Of a stretch of 64,000 nt of DNA, positions 11,179 to 23,497 are shown one piece after another; the first letter of the stretch is position 1; every line of letters begins with the position of its first letter. The notes beneath the pieces are model-generated. The model was not told the origin of the DNA. It made no database searches and was given only the letters and a program-made list of their open reading frames with translations. The DNA is from Diatrype stigma (Eukaryota > Ascomycota > Sordariomycetes > Xylariales > Diatrypaceae). Both the position numbers and the translations under genes were made by a program. The stretch lies in the NCBI GenBank assembly GCA_022225965.2, contig JAKJXP020000038.1:358596-422595 (forward strand), in the 5' to 3' direction.

Positions 11179-13560
11179 TTAACACCGCCCATTTACGCCG
11201 CCGAACTTCTCTCGGAGAAACTCCTGGACTTCCTTGTTGCCACCCAGCCCGGCCAGCAGCCCGGCGGAGTCGCCCTCGATCTTGAGGCCCCGCAGGCCGG
11301 TGGCGCGGGAGAGCGCGACGTAGACCTGCCCTTCCTCGAAGGCGCGGGAGAGGTTGACGATGACGCGGTCGAGCGTCAGGCTCTGGCTCTTGTGGATGGT
11401 CATGGCCCAGGCCGGGGCCAGCGGGATCTGCGTGCGCGCCAGCAGGCTGTAGGGGCGCGAGTCGCCGAGCTCGGCGATGGAGCAGTCGGCGTAGATGGTC
11501 CGAGTCTGGCCGTTGTGGAACTTGACGACCGGCCACGTCTTGTACCGCACGCCCGGGTCCTGGAGGAAGAGCTTGATCTGCTGCTCCTTGAGGGGCGCGC
11601 GGTCGCCCCAGATCCGGTTGACGGGATCCTCCTTCATTGTCTTGGCCTTGGGCAGCAGTTTCGGGTCGTTCCGCTCGAACCCACAGATGATGCCCTGGCT
11701 GCCGTTGCACAGCCCAGAGTTGAGGTCCAGGTTGGTCAGCAGGACGACGAGCATGCCTTTCTTGAGTTCCACGCATTCGGCGAACCGGTGGTCTTCGAGA
11801 GCACGCAGTGGCCCCTCAGATTGCGGTCCTTTCGGCTTGCGCACGCTCTTCCATTGGAGATGGGGATGCTTGTCTTGCTGCCAGAAGAAGTTGTCAAGGC
11901 ACCAGTACGTATGCTTCAATCCCTTGAGCTTTTCAAACTCGAATCGATTGACCTTGTTGACTTCATCCCGAGTAGCGAAGAGCTTGGTTGCGTGATGCAC
12001 CATGCATTCATGATCCATGAGAAGATCGACCTCGGTTGATGACAGTTCTTCGCCAATTCTGCATTTCTGGAGGATGCGAATGAAGGCCTCATCGCTTTGA
12101 CGATGGATGGTGTTGAGCTGAACGTGCACGAAGTTGCATTCCTCCCACGCACGGGACCTAAACGCCCATTTATCCTTCTCGTAATAGGCGCCATGTCGTT
12201 TACAGTTGAAGGTGAATCCGGCATCGGAGGATCCCTGGACGAGCTCGTTCCCACATTCGATGCAATGTTGAAAAGGCCTCACAGGAGGCAGCTGGCAGAA
12301 ATCACCAGTCACGATGAGCTGGATACCCCCGAAAGCCAGCGTCTTATTCCGCGCCTCTTTCATGAGTGCATTGAGCCTCTCGAAATGCAAGTTTTCTACC
12401 ATACTAATCTCGTCAAGTATAAGAACGTCCGTTTCGCGAAGCCGCTTGTGAACGAAACGTCCATGGGCTCCATCACGTAACTCGTCAAGGGTTCGCTTGT
12501 GATGATCTGGAGTCCATCCTGCGAACGACCACGTGGTCGTGCCGTTTACTTGTAAAGCAGCACGGCCCGTCGGAGCGGCGATCCTCACTGTCTTGCCCAT
12601 AGATTGAAGTTGCTTCGTGATAGCTTTTAAAGCAGTTGACTTTCCGCAACCAGCAGAGCCGGTGTAGAACACGTTCCTCCCACTGGCGACCAGGTCAACA
12701 AGGGCTTGTTGCTCCGGGCATAGCGGCGGCTCAACGACAGGAGCAGGAGTAGGAAGGGAAGCAGATCCCTTCTGTCCATTCGGTGCACCCGGAGGGGATG
12801 ATGATGGCGGTGTCAGCGGGGGAACCGATGTGCCAGGTGGACCATAGCTATCAGCAAACACATCGGAACCTGTCAAATCAAACGCCAGTGGGGGATTCAT
12901 CGCATATTTCGGTAGGTTGCTGAGGATGCGGTTTTCTTGAGGCAAGGTCTTAGATTGTGTAATAGCAGCTTGTGAGAGGGCTTTGGCCGCGCGCATCGGG
13001 TCTGTGGGCGCAGAACGAAGTGATTGGACAATCCTACGATCAAGAATGGGCCTACCACGTGGTCTTGCCAAGTTACATGTATCGTCCACTTCGTCATCGC
13101 TAGGAATATTAATGACGTCCGGAAGAGGAGACGAGCCAGTCTTTGGTCGTTTGTGCCCTTCCACAGTGAAAGATTCTTCGCTTGGTCTCTTCACAGCACC
13201 TGCGGCCGGCTCGACAGGCGATGGTAGAGCTAGAGTCGTATCTGAACGCCATTGGTGCTGTATCGTAGGCTGAGTACCTTGTAGCGCAGCTGCCAAAGCT
13301 AGAATGTAATAGAGTTAGAGGAAGTTGGTTATGACGATGAATTTGGATAGCGACTCACCTATGCCGGGATCGGAGCCCAGGTCGTAGTAGAACGGTGCCG
13401 ACATTATCACCGGGGAAGCTGCATATGACCGTTTTGGTAAATCGTAAGACTTGCAGCAGCGCAGGGGCGTGGTTACGTTGAATGGAACGCGCTGTCCTCC
13501 CCGTAGATTAGCGACGCGTTGGGGAATTGCCAGGTGGGTCAGAGCCCTGGAGACAGGCAT
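11179..13560 (-). CDS. PIF1-like SF1B DNA helicase
   Basis: A 5'-3' DNA helicase of the PIF1 family. Exon 13560-13359 and exon 13298-11179 join through a 60-nt GT-AG intron to give 773 aa. The N-terminal 60 residues are rich in Arg, Ser and hydrophobics with little acid, suggesting a mitochondrial presequence. The next 200 residues look disordered and carry a basic nuclear-type patch. Helicase motifs: Walker A GSAGCGKS at about 281-288, LDEIS at 362-366, GDFCQLPP at 399-406, and a C-terminal TIHKSQS ... YVALSRA block near 700-735. Just after GDFCQLPP an insert carries C413, C416, C433 and H436, a possible zinc site. Sequence around Walker A and motif Ia differs from the canonical ascomycete PIF1 as I recall it, so this may be a second PIF1-like gene. 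Confidence 0.88.
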
Positions 13561-15015
13561 TCTCGGCAGCTGTTAGCCAGCTGATAGTTACCAGCAGGCG
13601 TCTCTCCCGTGGTCTCTGCTGGCCCAAGCACCCGTGGACGGACCCGACGTAGACTGGACTTAACCAATGTACAATAGGATCACAGTACTTACTCCCTACT
13701 TCCTAAAAAACGGCGGCGAGCTTGATCACAGCCAACCATAAGCACCTAATAGGTAATGAACTCTTGCTGCAGGTATGTTCTTTGGTAGGGTATTCCTACA
13801 GCTACAAACTATAGCCGGCATCTCATTACACTTCCTCTCTGAACAGCTCAACTATGAAGAGAACCAAACCGCATTGGCGCACGACCTTCAGACATCGATA
13901 ATGGCCGTCACTCCCCAATCAAGGACCCTATCCAGGAAGACTTGTCAAATTGTCTGTTAAGGCTAATGAAGCGGTCGCTAGACGAACTCGGAGCCTACGG
14001 CCCAACACCAAAATCTCAGCACAACTCCGAATCTACCTACTTATGTGGATAGACAGGGAGACAGTGATGGCCCCCTAATTCCAAAGGTCGTATGAGTATC
14101 TCACCTGTTCGTCCACCTAGCGCCAGTTGGAAAATCGAGAAGCAAGTTCTGTAGGAGGATGGTCTCTCTCCATCCAAGCTGAACGCCGAGATGTAGCCCT
14201 TCTCACCAGCAGCGCGCTCGTCGTGCCCACTTTCTCATGTGTCAGTAATTCGTAGTCGAGCCTCACGGTATAGAGGCGCCCCTTGGAAAAGGTGCCGACG
14301 ATGAGGTCGTCGGTGGCGGTGAGGCCCGCTTCAACAAGACTGATCAAGCGTAAAACGGATGATAGGAAAGGCATAGTGATAACACCGGCAGCGACCAATA
14401 TTGTGTCAGCAAGACTTTCTAAATGGTGGCCTATCGCAGCCTGAAGGGTCGAGTGAAGAAGCTCGCGCCTGAAGCTCTAGAAAACGTCATGTCTTCTATC
14501 AACGTAGACAGCGGCCCGTAGCTGGGTAATGATTGGCTTCGGGTAGTTTCCTTGACTTTGGACCTTACCAAATCCTGACCACTCCGCGTATCATCCCAGT
14601 CCAGGGTGCCAGTGAACACACAATCACGCTGTAACTCTACCCACACACAATAGTACCCGTAGCTGGCTATGAGTATCAAGATCGGTGACGCATCTACCGA
14701 CTAAACTGTATGCGACGAAGAGTGTACCCGATTATCACGATGCTTCGATTTACACGGTTCAAGCGGACAATGATTGAATGAAAGACTTTAAATTCCCCTT
14801 TTATCTTCCCAGATATGCGATCGTCACGTCACATCGCCATGTAATCATCTATACGTACACACATTACCCGTATATCCAACCAAATCTACTCCAACTTCAA
14901 CAAATAACCAAGAAGGAGCGTCGGCAGTAACGAGCTCTGTTCTTGTTTCTGTTCGTGGGGCCTTTTTCCCGCGTTTGTGTTTTTATCTTTTCCCAACCCA
15001 TGCTATGATCCCACA
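13561..15015. other. Intergenic, no gene recognised
   Basis: This lies upstream of the helicase and downstream of the siderophore transporter. Two minus-strand frames (14117-14398 and 14431-14679) were inspected. They have no family signature, and no splice arrangement that extends them was found. The region is mixed composition and not RIP-like. Confidence 0.45.
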
Positions 15016-16983
15016 TCACAACACCACACCGTCGAAGTGCTTGATGTTCTTGACGTTGATGTTCTCCCACATGAACGTCGAGGCCCACGTGACGGCGTAC
15101 ATGCAGGTCGCGGCGATGAGCATCAGCCTCTGCGTCTCGCCGTAGCTGCGGTTGATGGCGTTGCGCGTCTCCGAGCCGAGGGGGAACGAGGTCTGCGTGT
15201 CGATGCTCTCGTAGATGGAGAGCAGGTCGGCCTGGTCGGTCGGCGGCAGGTACCGGGCCAGCCGCACGGGGAAGATGCTCTGCCACATGGCCGAGGCGAT
15301 GGACAGGCCGATGGCGCCGCCGACATTGGCCACCAGGCCCTCGACCGCCAGCACGGCGGGGATGTTCTGGTGCTTCGACACGGCCATGACGGTCATCTGC
15401 TCGCAGATGACGAGCGTGCCGCCGCCGAACGCGATGAAGATCTGGCACATGACGATGAAGCCGATGTTGACGTCGGGCTGGCGGAAGTGGATCATGAGGC
15501 CGACGCCCAGGATGGTCAGCGGCACGCCGAACCAGGTGGCCAGCGGCTTGAGGCGGCCCCAGTAGTGGATCACGAGGCCGACGAGCAGGGACCAGAAGCA
15601 CGAGCCGACGGTGTAGATGTTGCCGATGTAGGTGGCGTTGGTGACGGTCTGGTTGAAGACGACGATGTTGAACGAGTAGAAGTAGCTGTCCCACAGGTAC
15701 CAGGCCATGTACAGCGACGCCATCATGGTGTAGGTGAAGATGACGGTGCGGTTCTTGAGCAGCGGCCAGGGGATGAAGGTCACGGGCGCCAGGTACTTCT
15801 CCCAGAAGCCGAAGGCGATGACGAGCAGCCCCCCGAAGATCAGGAAGCAGATGACGATCGGGCTGCGCCACTGGTCGCCCTGGTTGGGGTAGAGCGAGAA
15901 GGCGAGCAGGAAGAGGGCGAGGCCGGCGGACAGGGTCAGCAGGCCGACGACGTCGAACTCCTTGGCGTAGTAGAGGGCGTTGTCGACGAGGCCGCGGCCG
16001 TGCGGGGTGACGTGGACCAGGCCCATCCGCTTGGCCTTGCGGGCGTTCCACCAGAACAGGCCGGCGAGGGGCGCGCACACGACGGGCACGACGACGGCCC
16101 AGATGCCGAAGCCCCAGCGGTAGCCGAAGGTGGCGAGCATGCGCTCGCAGGCGGGGCCGTAGGCCCAGACGGTGATGAGCCAGGGCGAGGAGGCGTAGGC
16201 GAACATGAAGGCCCGGTTCTTCAGCTGGCTCGTGTCGGCGATGAAGATGGACACGGTGAAGTCGATGCAGTTGTAGCCCATCTGGTAGAACACCTGCGCC
16301 GCGCAGTACGTGTACACGTTCTTGCAGCCCGCCATCATGATCAGGCCCATGGTCATGCTGGAGAAGGCCAGCACGAAGCCGTGCGGCCGCCCGAAGATGT
16401 CGAGCACCTTGGCGTACGGCAGCTTGATCAAGCCCGCCAGCAGCGTGGCCAGGATCGATGTCGTCGCCGTCAGCGAGTGCGCCGAGAAGTCGCTCGTCAC
16501 GTAGACGGTGAAGGTGCCCGAGACGCCCGACGAGAAGGCCTGCACGAAGTTGACGAGCCACATCCTGCACCGCGGTCGCGTTAATATCCCGTCCGTCGAA
16601 GCTTCGCCTTGGAACACGGCGCCTTCCTTCCCTTCCTTCTTCTTCCGTATCCAATGGGGTAAAAGCACTTACAAGATGTAGGCTGCAATCAAGTGGTTCT
16701 TGGTCCAGACCTTGAGCGTGGCCTGTGCGAGCTGCACACCGTACTGCAATTCCTCAGCTGGCAGTGATTCGATGCCGTTGTCCGCAACGGCGCCGTTCTT
16801 CTCATCGAAAGATCCATTATCGTGCGGAGTCGATGCACCGGGTTCGTTTATGGCGTTGTCTGCGGTGTTGTTGGCCTTGATGCCTGCGGTCTCGGCGTCG
16901 GTGCCCGTTGTGCGAGCACTCGTCTCGTCGACCTCCGGGACGTGGCTACCGGACCTAGGGCCAATGAGACCTCGGAACTTCAT
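15016..16983 (-). CDS. MFS siderophore-iron transporter (Sit1/Mir type)
   Basis: A plasma-membrane major-facilitator protein of the SIT family, which imports ferric siderophores by proton symport. Exons 16983-16673 and 16564-15016 join through a 108-nt intron to 619 aa. The start is the ATG at 16983; the upstream in-frame extension is poorly coding. About 100 hydrophilic N-terminal residues are followed by about 14 hydrophobic segments, the SIT topology. Typical SIT stretches include the first-helix region around FVQAFSSGVSGTFTVYVTSDF, the DSYFYSF segment in the middle, and a C-terminal SASMW-type helix. Third codon positions are very GC-rich, so long antisense frames exist on both strands here; they are shadows. 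The substrate siderophore cannot be told from sequence. An iron-type GATA site lies about 440 bp upstream. Confidence 0.9.
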
Positions 16984-19900
16984 GCTTGCGGTGTATACCA
17001 GGCGGGACGGGGATAATGGGAAGATTTGCGTCTGAGCCAAAAAAGGGGGAGGAGAGAGGGAATCCTGGCTGATACCTCGCAAGATATAAATAATGTCAAC
17101 CCTGTCCAGCAAGGGGGGGCGCCTCCCGGGAATATGGCACCATAGACGGGAAAGCTTTCTTTTTTTTCTCGCATCGCGGATCTCGGTACTATCCTATTAT
17201 GGCATCACCCCGACTGGTGCAGGACGCAGCGCTCCCAGCAGGGACAGCAGGGGGCAACAGGGCAGCAGGGACAAGCCAAGTCGGATCTTCCAGTCTTATA
17301 GGTTTACTGTGCCTCTTAGCGACGGGGTGGAGCTGGGTGCGTGGGGTTGTGGGCCGCGACATGCAGGGCGCTATGCCGATCCGAGCGTAGCCGACGTGCG
17401 AGATTATCTTATCACGAGTTATCAGATGATCTAGAGTCGGGGAGAAATTTGCTAGGGCGCGGTGCTGGATCAAGGCCTGTCCAACCCATTAGCAAATCGA
17501 GTGTGCCCAGTGCTCCGATATGCGCCGAGATCAACGGGAGCCTGGAACCTTTTGGGCACCGTAACGCGACAGTGAAGGTTCAGCTCCTGCACGATGGCAC
17601 TTTGGACGGCAGGGAAACTTGGATCTTTTGCGCAGGTCTGCAGGAGATGCGCAGGCTACCTTGGCATTAGAAACTACCTATTCAGACTGTTGTGTTTCAC
17701 GATCAAAAACCCCTCCCCCAAAAACTCATAGCATGTTTATGAAACCTTTGCAACCTCTGCAACCTCTATTGCTCAGATGATTCAGGTTCTTACAGGGCCC
17801 CATCTTGACTTGGCTCTGCAGGATATTACTCGCTGCCCAGTCCCTGGCACCTGAACGACCTCCCCACTTCCCGGATACTAGCCAGGTGGCATACGCAATG
17901 CGTGGTGTGTTGATTTTGTTTTGATGTTGTAACATTGTAGAGTTTATTGTTTGCACATGCTATGACTGTCCGAGGTTGCGGTAGTCTATTCCATCTTTCA
18001 CCATGACTAGGTGATTGAGAATAATTGCTACCTACAAGACTCTGCCCTCTACTACTATGTATACGACAGCGAAACTATTGTAAGATCGACTGGAATGCAT
18101 ACATCGAGATTTCAACACAGAGCGCAACCTTCGATAGCCTTTGGCATATTCAAGAGACCGAAGCTTGTTCATGCTGAAGGTGTCTGACTTCCGCCGAACT
18201 GGTATCCCAAAATGTCTCACACTCCGTGGGCATTTATATGGGGATATAAAATCCCATGTACGGTCGGTCCTTGAAAGACCCAGTCACCTTTTGTCCTAGC
18301 TATTCTGTCTATTTTCGAGTTACGAGATAATCGATTCATGCACAACTTCGTTGCCTACTATCGCCATTAAAATCTCCTCCAATGCGGCACTAATTTACAT
18401 AGTGCTCATGAACTGAGCTGTACTGAGATCTGGGTATGCTAGTACAGTGACCCAGACCTCAAGTTCTACCTTCTCTATTCCTCTTTGGTCAGATTTAGGT
18501 GCTCAGCTGGACGCTTGGTCAGCCCAGCATACAACAGACATTAGGCGGGACCTGTTTAGCGTGAAAATGGCCCAGCATGAGCGGCTATCCATACGTTAAA
18601 ATACCTCGGTCACGGCAAGCAAGCCTTGTCGTTGGCTGCTCTCTACATATAATAGACCATTCGTTAGACTCATAGCTAGGGCAATCGATCATGCCAAAGC
18701 GGGTGCTGAAAGTCAGTTTCTCAAGACTAATAACAAGATGGCAGCTTTAGTTACAAACACTTCTGTATACTATAGTAAGCTCGCTCACCTTTCTGAGTAA
18801 ACCCATCTCGATTCAGTAGATCTCGTCTTTGATGGTGTTGAGGCCTAAGTTCGCCTTCTACGACATCGATGCAAAGGCTTTGTCATGCTTTCCTTTAGAC
18901 CTGGGAAATCCTGGGTGTCATTGGTTGCGTAACCACCCACCCTCTCTGCCTCTTAGGGTACTACCTCTTAGGTAGCGTCGTCACTCATGAGCACAATGTG
19001 GTTCATAGTCCGAGGTGGTTAAGGCTTCACCACTCCAACGCGTCATCGGAATGATGTCAAATATATCGTAAAATTGACATAGCTTTTCCTTTCGTGCACA
19101 AATCACGGTGAATATTGCAGCCCAGGAGTCAGGACTAGGCACTTGTGAATACAAGACCGATGGCCCGGCTCCGATCCTCGGGACACTACTCAACTGTAGT
19201 TCTAAAAATGATCCAAAGCAGAGCTTATACATACCTCGGTGGTATTTATACTCAGCAACTGGTGTGCCAGTCACTTGGATGAACAACGGAGTATGTAGCG
19301 GCAGCGCTAACACCTACAGGCTGTCGGTCACGCCAATAATACGCTAATTGTTTCGTGTCAGGATTATCAGATTATCTCGGAGATTGATAAGCATAGCGCC
19401 ATGTGCAGCTTGCGGCTTGCTCGATACAGTCTAGCGTAGGCTAGGTACTGAGATATCTACCGGTTTGTCTATCCTACCTCCTGTGGAGCCCAAAACCGCT
19501 ACTTGCCCCAATATAATCGCAACGTATCTACAAAACCTTACATAATAGCCCTTAATTATACCCAATCCGGATACTTTAAAAAACGTATTGCATTTGTTAC
19601 CAATTGCATTCCATTATATACGCAATTTTCCAATTTTCAATTGGATAAATACTGATTAATTGGTACGCAAATCTTATACGTAGGCATTTGCATGCATCGT
19701 TTGAAATATTTAGATACATTAGTTTGCTAATAGATTATATGGACTTGTATGTATTACAGTACATGGCAAAATAGCGTGCAATGACTTGAACGAGGGACGT
19801 GCAAAGGGTCCACAGGAGGTAGGATAGACGCTCCCATATCTACAAGGGCAGGATTAGGTAATTCTTGCTGGCAGGATCCCATTATCGTTAGACTGGCCTT

Positions 19901-20125
19901 TGCCGACCTGCCTATGTACGTAGATAGACTAGGCACTTCGTACGTAGTTTAGCGCAACCTCGTTTTCACGACGCACTGATCACCACATAACATAGAGCCT
20001 CCATCTTGCATCAACCCTTATTACGTACGCTACTGTCTTGGTATCAAACAGGCAAAATATCGGTAATCGCTATTGCAGCCGCCTCAATCATCGCAGTTCT
20101 GCAGCCTCCGCCAACATTTTATACC
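16984..20125. other. 3.1-kb divergent intergenic region
   Basis: The left part is the promoter of the siderophore transporter and the right end that of the methyltransferase. Short frames between 17093 and 19350 were checked and none shows a family motif or good codon use. AT content rises around 19,550-19,750. No repeat or RNA gene was recognised. Confidence 0.5.
17404..17427 (-). promoter_or_regulatory. Iron-responsive GATA-factor site cluster (SreA-type)
   Basis: Read on the minus strand, which is the transporter's coding strand, 17427-17419 is ATCTGATAA. This is an exact match to the ATCWGATAA site known for the fungal iron GATA repressors SreA/Sre1/Fep1. Immediately downstream, 17415-17404 gives GTGATAAGATAA, two more GATA cores. 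The cluster lies about 420-445 bp upstream of the transporter ATG. Repression under iron-replete conditions is known for this gene class; occupancy here is inferred. Confidence 0.55.
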
Positions 20126-20993
20126 ATGTCCAACCACAACCCAGAAGATAACCTCCACCCAGATGACAGGATCAACCGAGACGATGGGAGGAAGTACTGG
20201 GAGACGGTAGAGGCAGATGTCAACGGCATGCTTGGAGGCATCCCTCTAGTCGAGGGCTTCTCCAACATCTCTAGGATTGATCTGCAAGGGTCCCGCAGCT
20301 TTCTTGCAAAGCTTGGCATTGGCAAGCAGCAAGGGCGGCGCATCGTGGGCAGCGCCCTTGAGGGTGGAGCAGGGTATGTCCCAGGTCACCCGTTATCTAC
20401 CTAAGCATTCAAGTGGTTTTGCTGTACTTTTGCTGAGTTCTGGCCCCGTCCGTGGGCGTGCAGTGTTGGTCGTATCACTGAGGGGCTGCTTCTCGAAGTA
20501 GCAGAGCAAGTTGACGTGGTCGAGCCTATCGCCAAGTTCACCGCCTCGCTCAGGGGTAAGGCTGGCGTGCGCAATGTGCATAACGTTGGCCTGGAGGAAT
20601 GGCAACCAGCCGACGACATTCGATATGACCTCGTCTGGACCCAATGGTGCGTTGGACACCTAACAGATAAACAGCTGGTGCAATATCTCGAAAGGTGCAA
20701 GGCCACATTGAACCCAGATGGCGTGATTGTCCTCAAGGAAAATATAAGTACCAGCGGCAAGGACCTGTTCGACGACGAGGATAGCAGTGTAACACGGCAA
20801 GTGTGATCGTTGTCTCCCCCCTTTCGATTTCCACTAACGTAGGTGCAGGGAGGACACCAAGTTCCAGAGTCTTTTCCAAGAAGCTGGCCTGCGACTGGTC
20901 AAGGCCGAAATTCAGAAAGGCTTTCCCAAAACGGCGGAGATGACCTTGTACCCTATCAAGATGTATGCATTGAAACCGAGAGCAGGTCCTTGA
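20126..20993 (+). CDS. tae1: Protein alpha-N-terminal methyltransferase (NTM1/METTL11/Tae1)
   Basis: A SAM-dependent enzyme that methylates the exposed N-terminal amine of X-Pro-Lys/Arg proteins, such as ribosomal proteins. Exons 20126-20373, 20464-20796 and 20849-20993 give 241 aa, near the family length. Family motifs: the SAM loop EGGAGVGRIT formed across intron 1, VVEP at strand beta-2, DLVWTQWCVGHLTD, LKEN, and DSSVTRED near the C-terminus. The second intron keeps the conserved SSVTR-E-D join only if it begins GCAAGT at 20797, making it a GC-AG intron; GT alternatives break frame or lose residues. An ATG at 20006 lies in frame upstream but adds a hydrophobic stretch unlike the family, so 20126 was chosen. 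Confidence 0.88.
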
Positions 20994-22095
20994 TGTCAGC
21001 ATCAGGCGAGACATCCTTGCCCATGGATTGGATTCCATGGTTGTCTCCTGACTATAAATAAGTAATCACAGGTGTTACATTGGTTCATGAGTAATCTATA
21101 GAATGGAACCGGCGTTCAAAGATCCTTTAGCGAACACTCTTCCTTTGCATATCCCACTTCATTCCACAGGGGTGCTTCTACGGTTATATAAGAAGCCGCC
21201 TTCCCCCTATGGCTTCTATGGGTTTCAGAGTCATTCCATTTCCTACCCCCCACCCAGCAGCTGATTTATCACTCCGGTTACCAAAGGACGAGATAAATCT
21301 TGATCCTCGGCATTTATCTGAGACTTCTACCTGCGCTTGTAAAGCTGGGTAATATTCTTCATGGTCTCATCGTCAAATCAAGAAGAAAGGAAAGGAGGGG
21401 AAAGAGGGATATCCTTGTCTTGGATCAATACCTATAAGGCTGACTAGTCAGATTTGATTCCACCATTTTTCTCTCCTTATACTGATAGCCTTGCTTTTGA
21501 GAAATTGTAGATCTTAGATACCTAGGTAGCTACCACAGGTTCTGTGATATGGGCAGTGCGGGGTTTGGGAAGTACGCCAGGGGCCAGACGGGCAGTGTCC
21601 TTATTCGTGGTCCTTGTTCATTCGCCGGCAGCTTACCACTGGACTGACAGCATCAAGCCTTCGTTGTTATCCATTGGTCAACTGCGCCACCAACAACATG
21701 ATGCAAAATGCGAAATCGAGTGTCTCCATTCGGGTGACTAAGCACTGAAGCTGCAGCTTGACTGATGTGGAACTTTTGAATGCATTGTAAACTCCAATCA
21801 AGATACCCATTGCTGGAATAGAAGAAGTAGACACAATGGCGATTGGCTAGGCAGACTCAAGTGTCGTGGCGGAGGCATTCATTGTTATCTTGAAGGGAAG
21901 TCAAGTTGACTAACTATCTCACAGCCTGCTTGATATGTGATGCAGCAGCGCCGTAGACACACCGAAATGCATGCACAGCCTCATTTATTTCAATATTTAC
22001 CCTCTTAAATGTACTAAATATGGGCAATAACTTTGATCAGAAGTCTTCTTGTTCCTACCAAGCTATCCCTTCCCACCTCTTAAGTGAGAACAACA
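20994..22095. other. Intergenic, no gene recognised
   Basis: Spacer between the methyltransferase and the four-exon gene. No supported coding region, repeat or RNA gene. Confidence 0.5.
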
Positions 22096-23159
22096 ATGTC
22101 TTCCACCAGCCCCAACCCAGATATTGAAGGCCAGACAGGCGCTCATGATACCGCACGCCCGTGCAAGCCCAAGCCCAAATCAACCGCAATAAACCTCGAG
22201 GATCTCAAAGACAGGGCAGGCCAAGTTTGTTTCCTCTGTTTAGAATCCCCTCGACAAGGCAGCTACGCCGTATCTGTTCCCTGTCTCAAGCCAAGCGCGG
22301 TTCGTAAAGTGGAAACTTTCCAGATTGAGGAGACATCTGACCAGTGGCCAGGAAAAATCGATGATTAAGAGCAGCCGTTCGCGGGAGATTGCTTATGAGT
22401 CTGATAGCGAGGTCTGGCGGAGACTAGCTGCTACCTGCTATCAGCATCAGGGGAAGTGGAAGAAGTGGGTGCCTTATTACGGAGTTACGGAAGTGCAAGA
22501 GGTTCGCGTAAGTGAAAATTGTTTACGAGCCAACCCCAGATGAACATGATAATAACTTTCCGTAATGCACAGTTTCAGTTTATCAGTGAGCTTCAGAAGG
22601 ATGGCCGATATCGAATTCACGCGGAACCGATTAGGATCGACGAAAAAGACAAATTCAGAGAACACCCAGTTGCCATGTACTATGGGCGTGTGCGTAGTGC
22701 ATGGGAGCCACGAAGGCAACTTCAGCTACGATACTTATTGAAGGAGTGTGCCCTTCGACCGGAGACCGCGAATGGACTGAACACATTAGATGGGTTTGCG
22801 AGCACGGGTCTCATCTACGACAATGTCACTACGTAAGCATGGATATCCGACCTAGTCAGATGGTATATGCTCACATTTGCGTTAGATCGTGGGAGAGCGA
22901 GATCAAAGTCCCCAAAGTTCTAGAACCAACCTGGCAGACCACTGAGCTTGAGGGTTTGCGGTTTCTTCTAGGGTGGCAGGTAGATCGCATGGCTCGAGAG
23001 ATCCCGATTCATATCTCCAGCGCTTGGCTCGGATTTGCCATCATTTTTCTATGCGTGTTGGTTTGGAGAGCTGGATTCGGTGATTGGGGGACAGCGTTCG
23101 GTTTCGCGCAGGTTGTAGCAGCAGCCATCACTCTCATTATCATGTTAACCAGGACTTAG
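22096..23159 (+). CDS. Predicted fungal membrane protein of unknown function
   Basis: I do not recognise a named family. Four exons are inferred: 22096-22269, 22370-22507, 22573-22832 and 22886-23159, joining in frame to 281 aa. The last two introns (65 and 53 nt) are secure. The first is a best guess (GTATCT donor, TTAAG acceptor); it is needed because the frame changes there. Visible features: a Pro/Lys-rich N-terminus, a CFLCLESPR segment with two cysteines, a Trp/Tyr-rich block with KWKKWVPYYGV, a central basic region, and a conserved-looking LLKECALRP...NGLNTLDG block. Two C-terminal hydrophobic segments, near residues 238-257 and 262-280, suggest a hairpin anchor. Conservation across ascomycetes is my impression only. 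Confidence 0.65.
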
Positions 23160-23497
23160 AGGCTTGTTATTTCTTCATCTCGAATTTACCATCATGTATC
23201 AGATTTACCTCCAAGAATTATGTCATAGCATTCACCATGTCTCAATCTTAAGCTACATTGAAGTTGGCTCGGTTTCCTTTGTAAGGGTTGGTGTAAGGGA
23301 TAATGTAATAGTAGGGGTTATAGTTGTTGGTTTTGTACCCTTTCATTTACTAGTAGAAGGTTCTACGGCTATGCAAGAACTCGTTTCCTCCCCTCCATCT
23401 TCCATAAGTTGCGATCATAATATGTTCCCCTCTCACCTAGCTGTTGTCCTATCATTCTAGGCACGAAGTACCTTACAGTTGAGGGCCACGACTAGCT
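23160..23497. other. Short convergent intergenic spacer
   Basis: Lies between the convergent ends of the membrane-protein gene and the decarboxylase-like gene. It probably holds both 3' ends. Nothing else is seen. Confidence 0.5.

Noticed and set aside
11098..12039. 313-aa plus-strand frame over the helicase
   Set aside because: Antisense shadow of the PIF1-like gene with biased composition.
14117..14679. Two minus-strand frames as a possible gene
   Set aside because: No family motif, and no splice signals were found that join them in a sensible protein.
14897..16654. Long frames of 585 aa (minus) and 535 aa (plus, 14977-16584) over the siderophore transporter
   Set aside because: They are shadows of GC-rich third codon positions; the products are Arg/Pro/His- or Asp/Gly-rich low-complexity sequence with no family match, while the transporter frame is clear.
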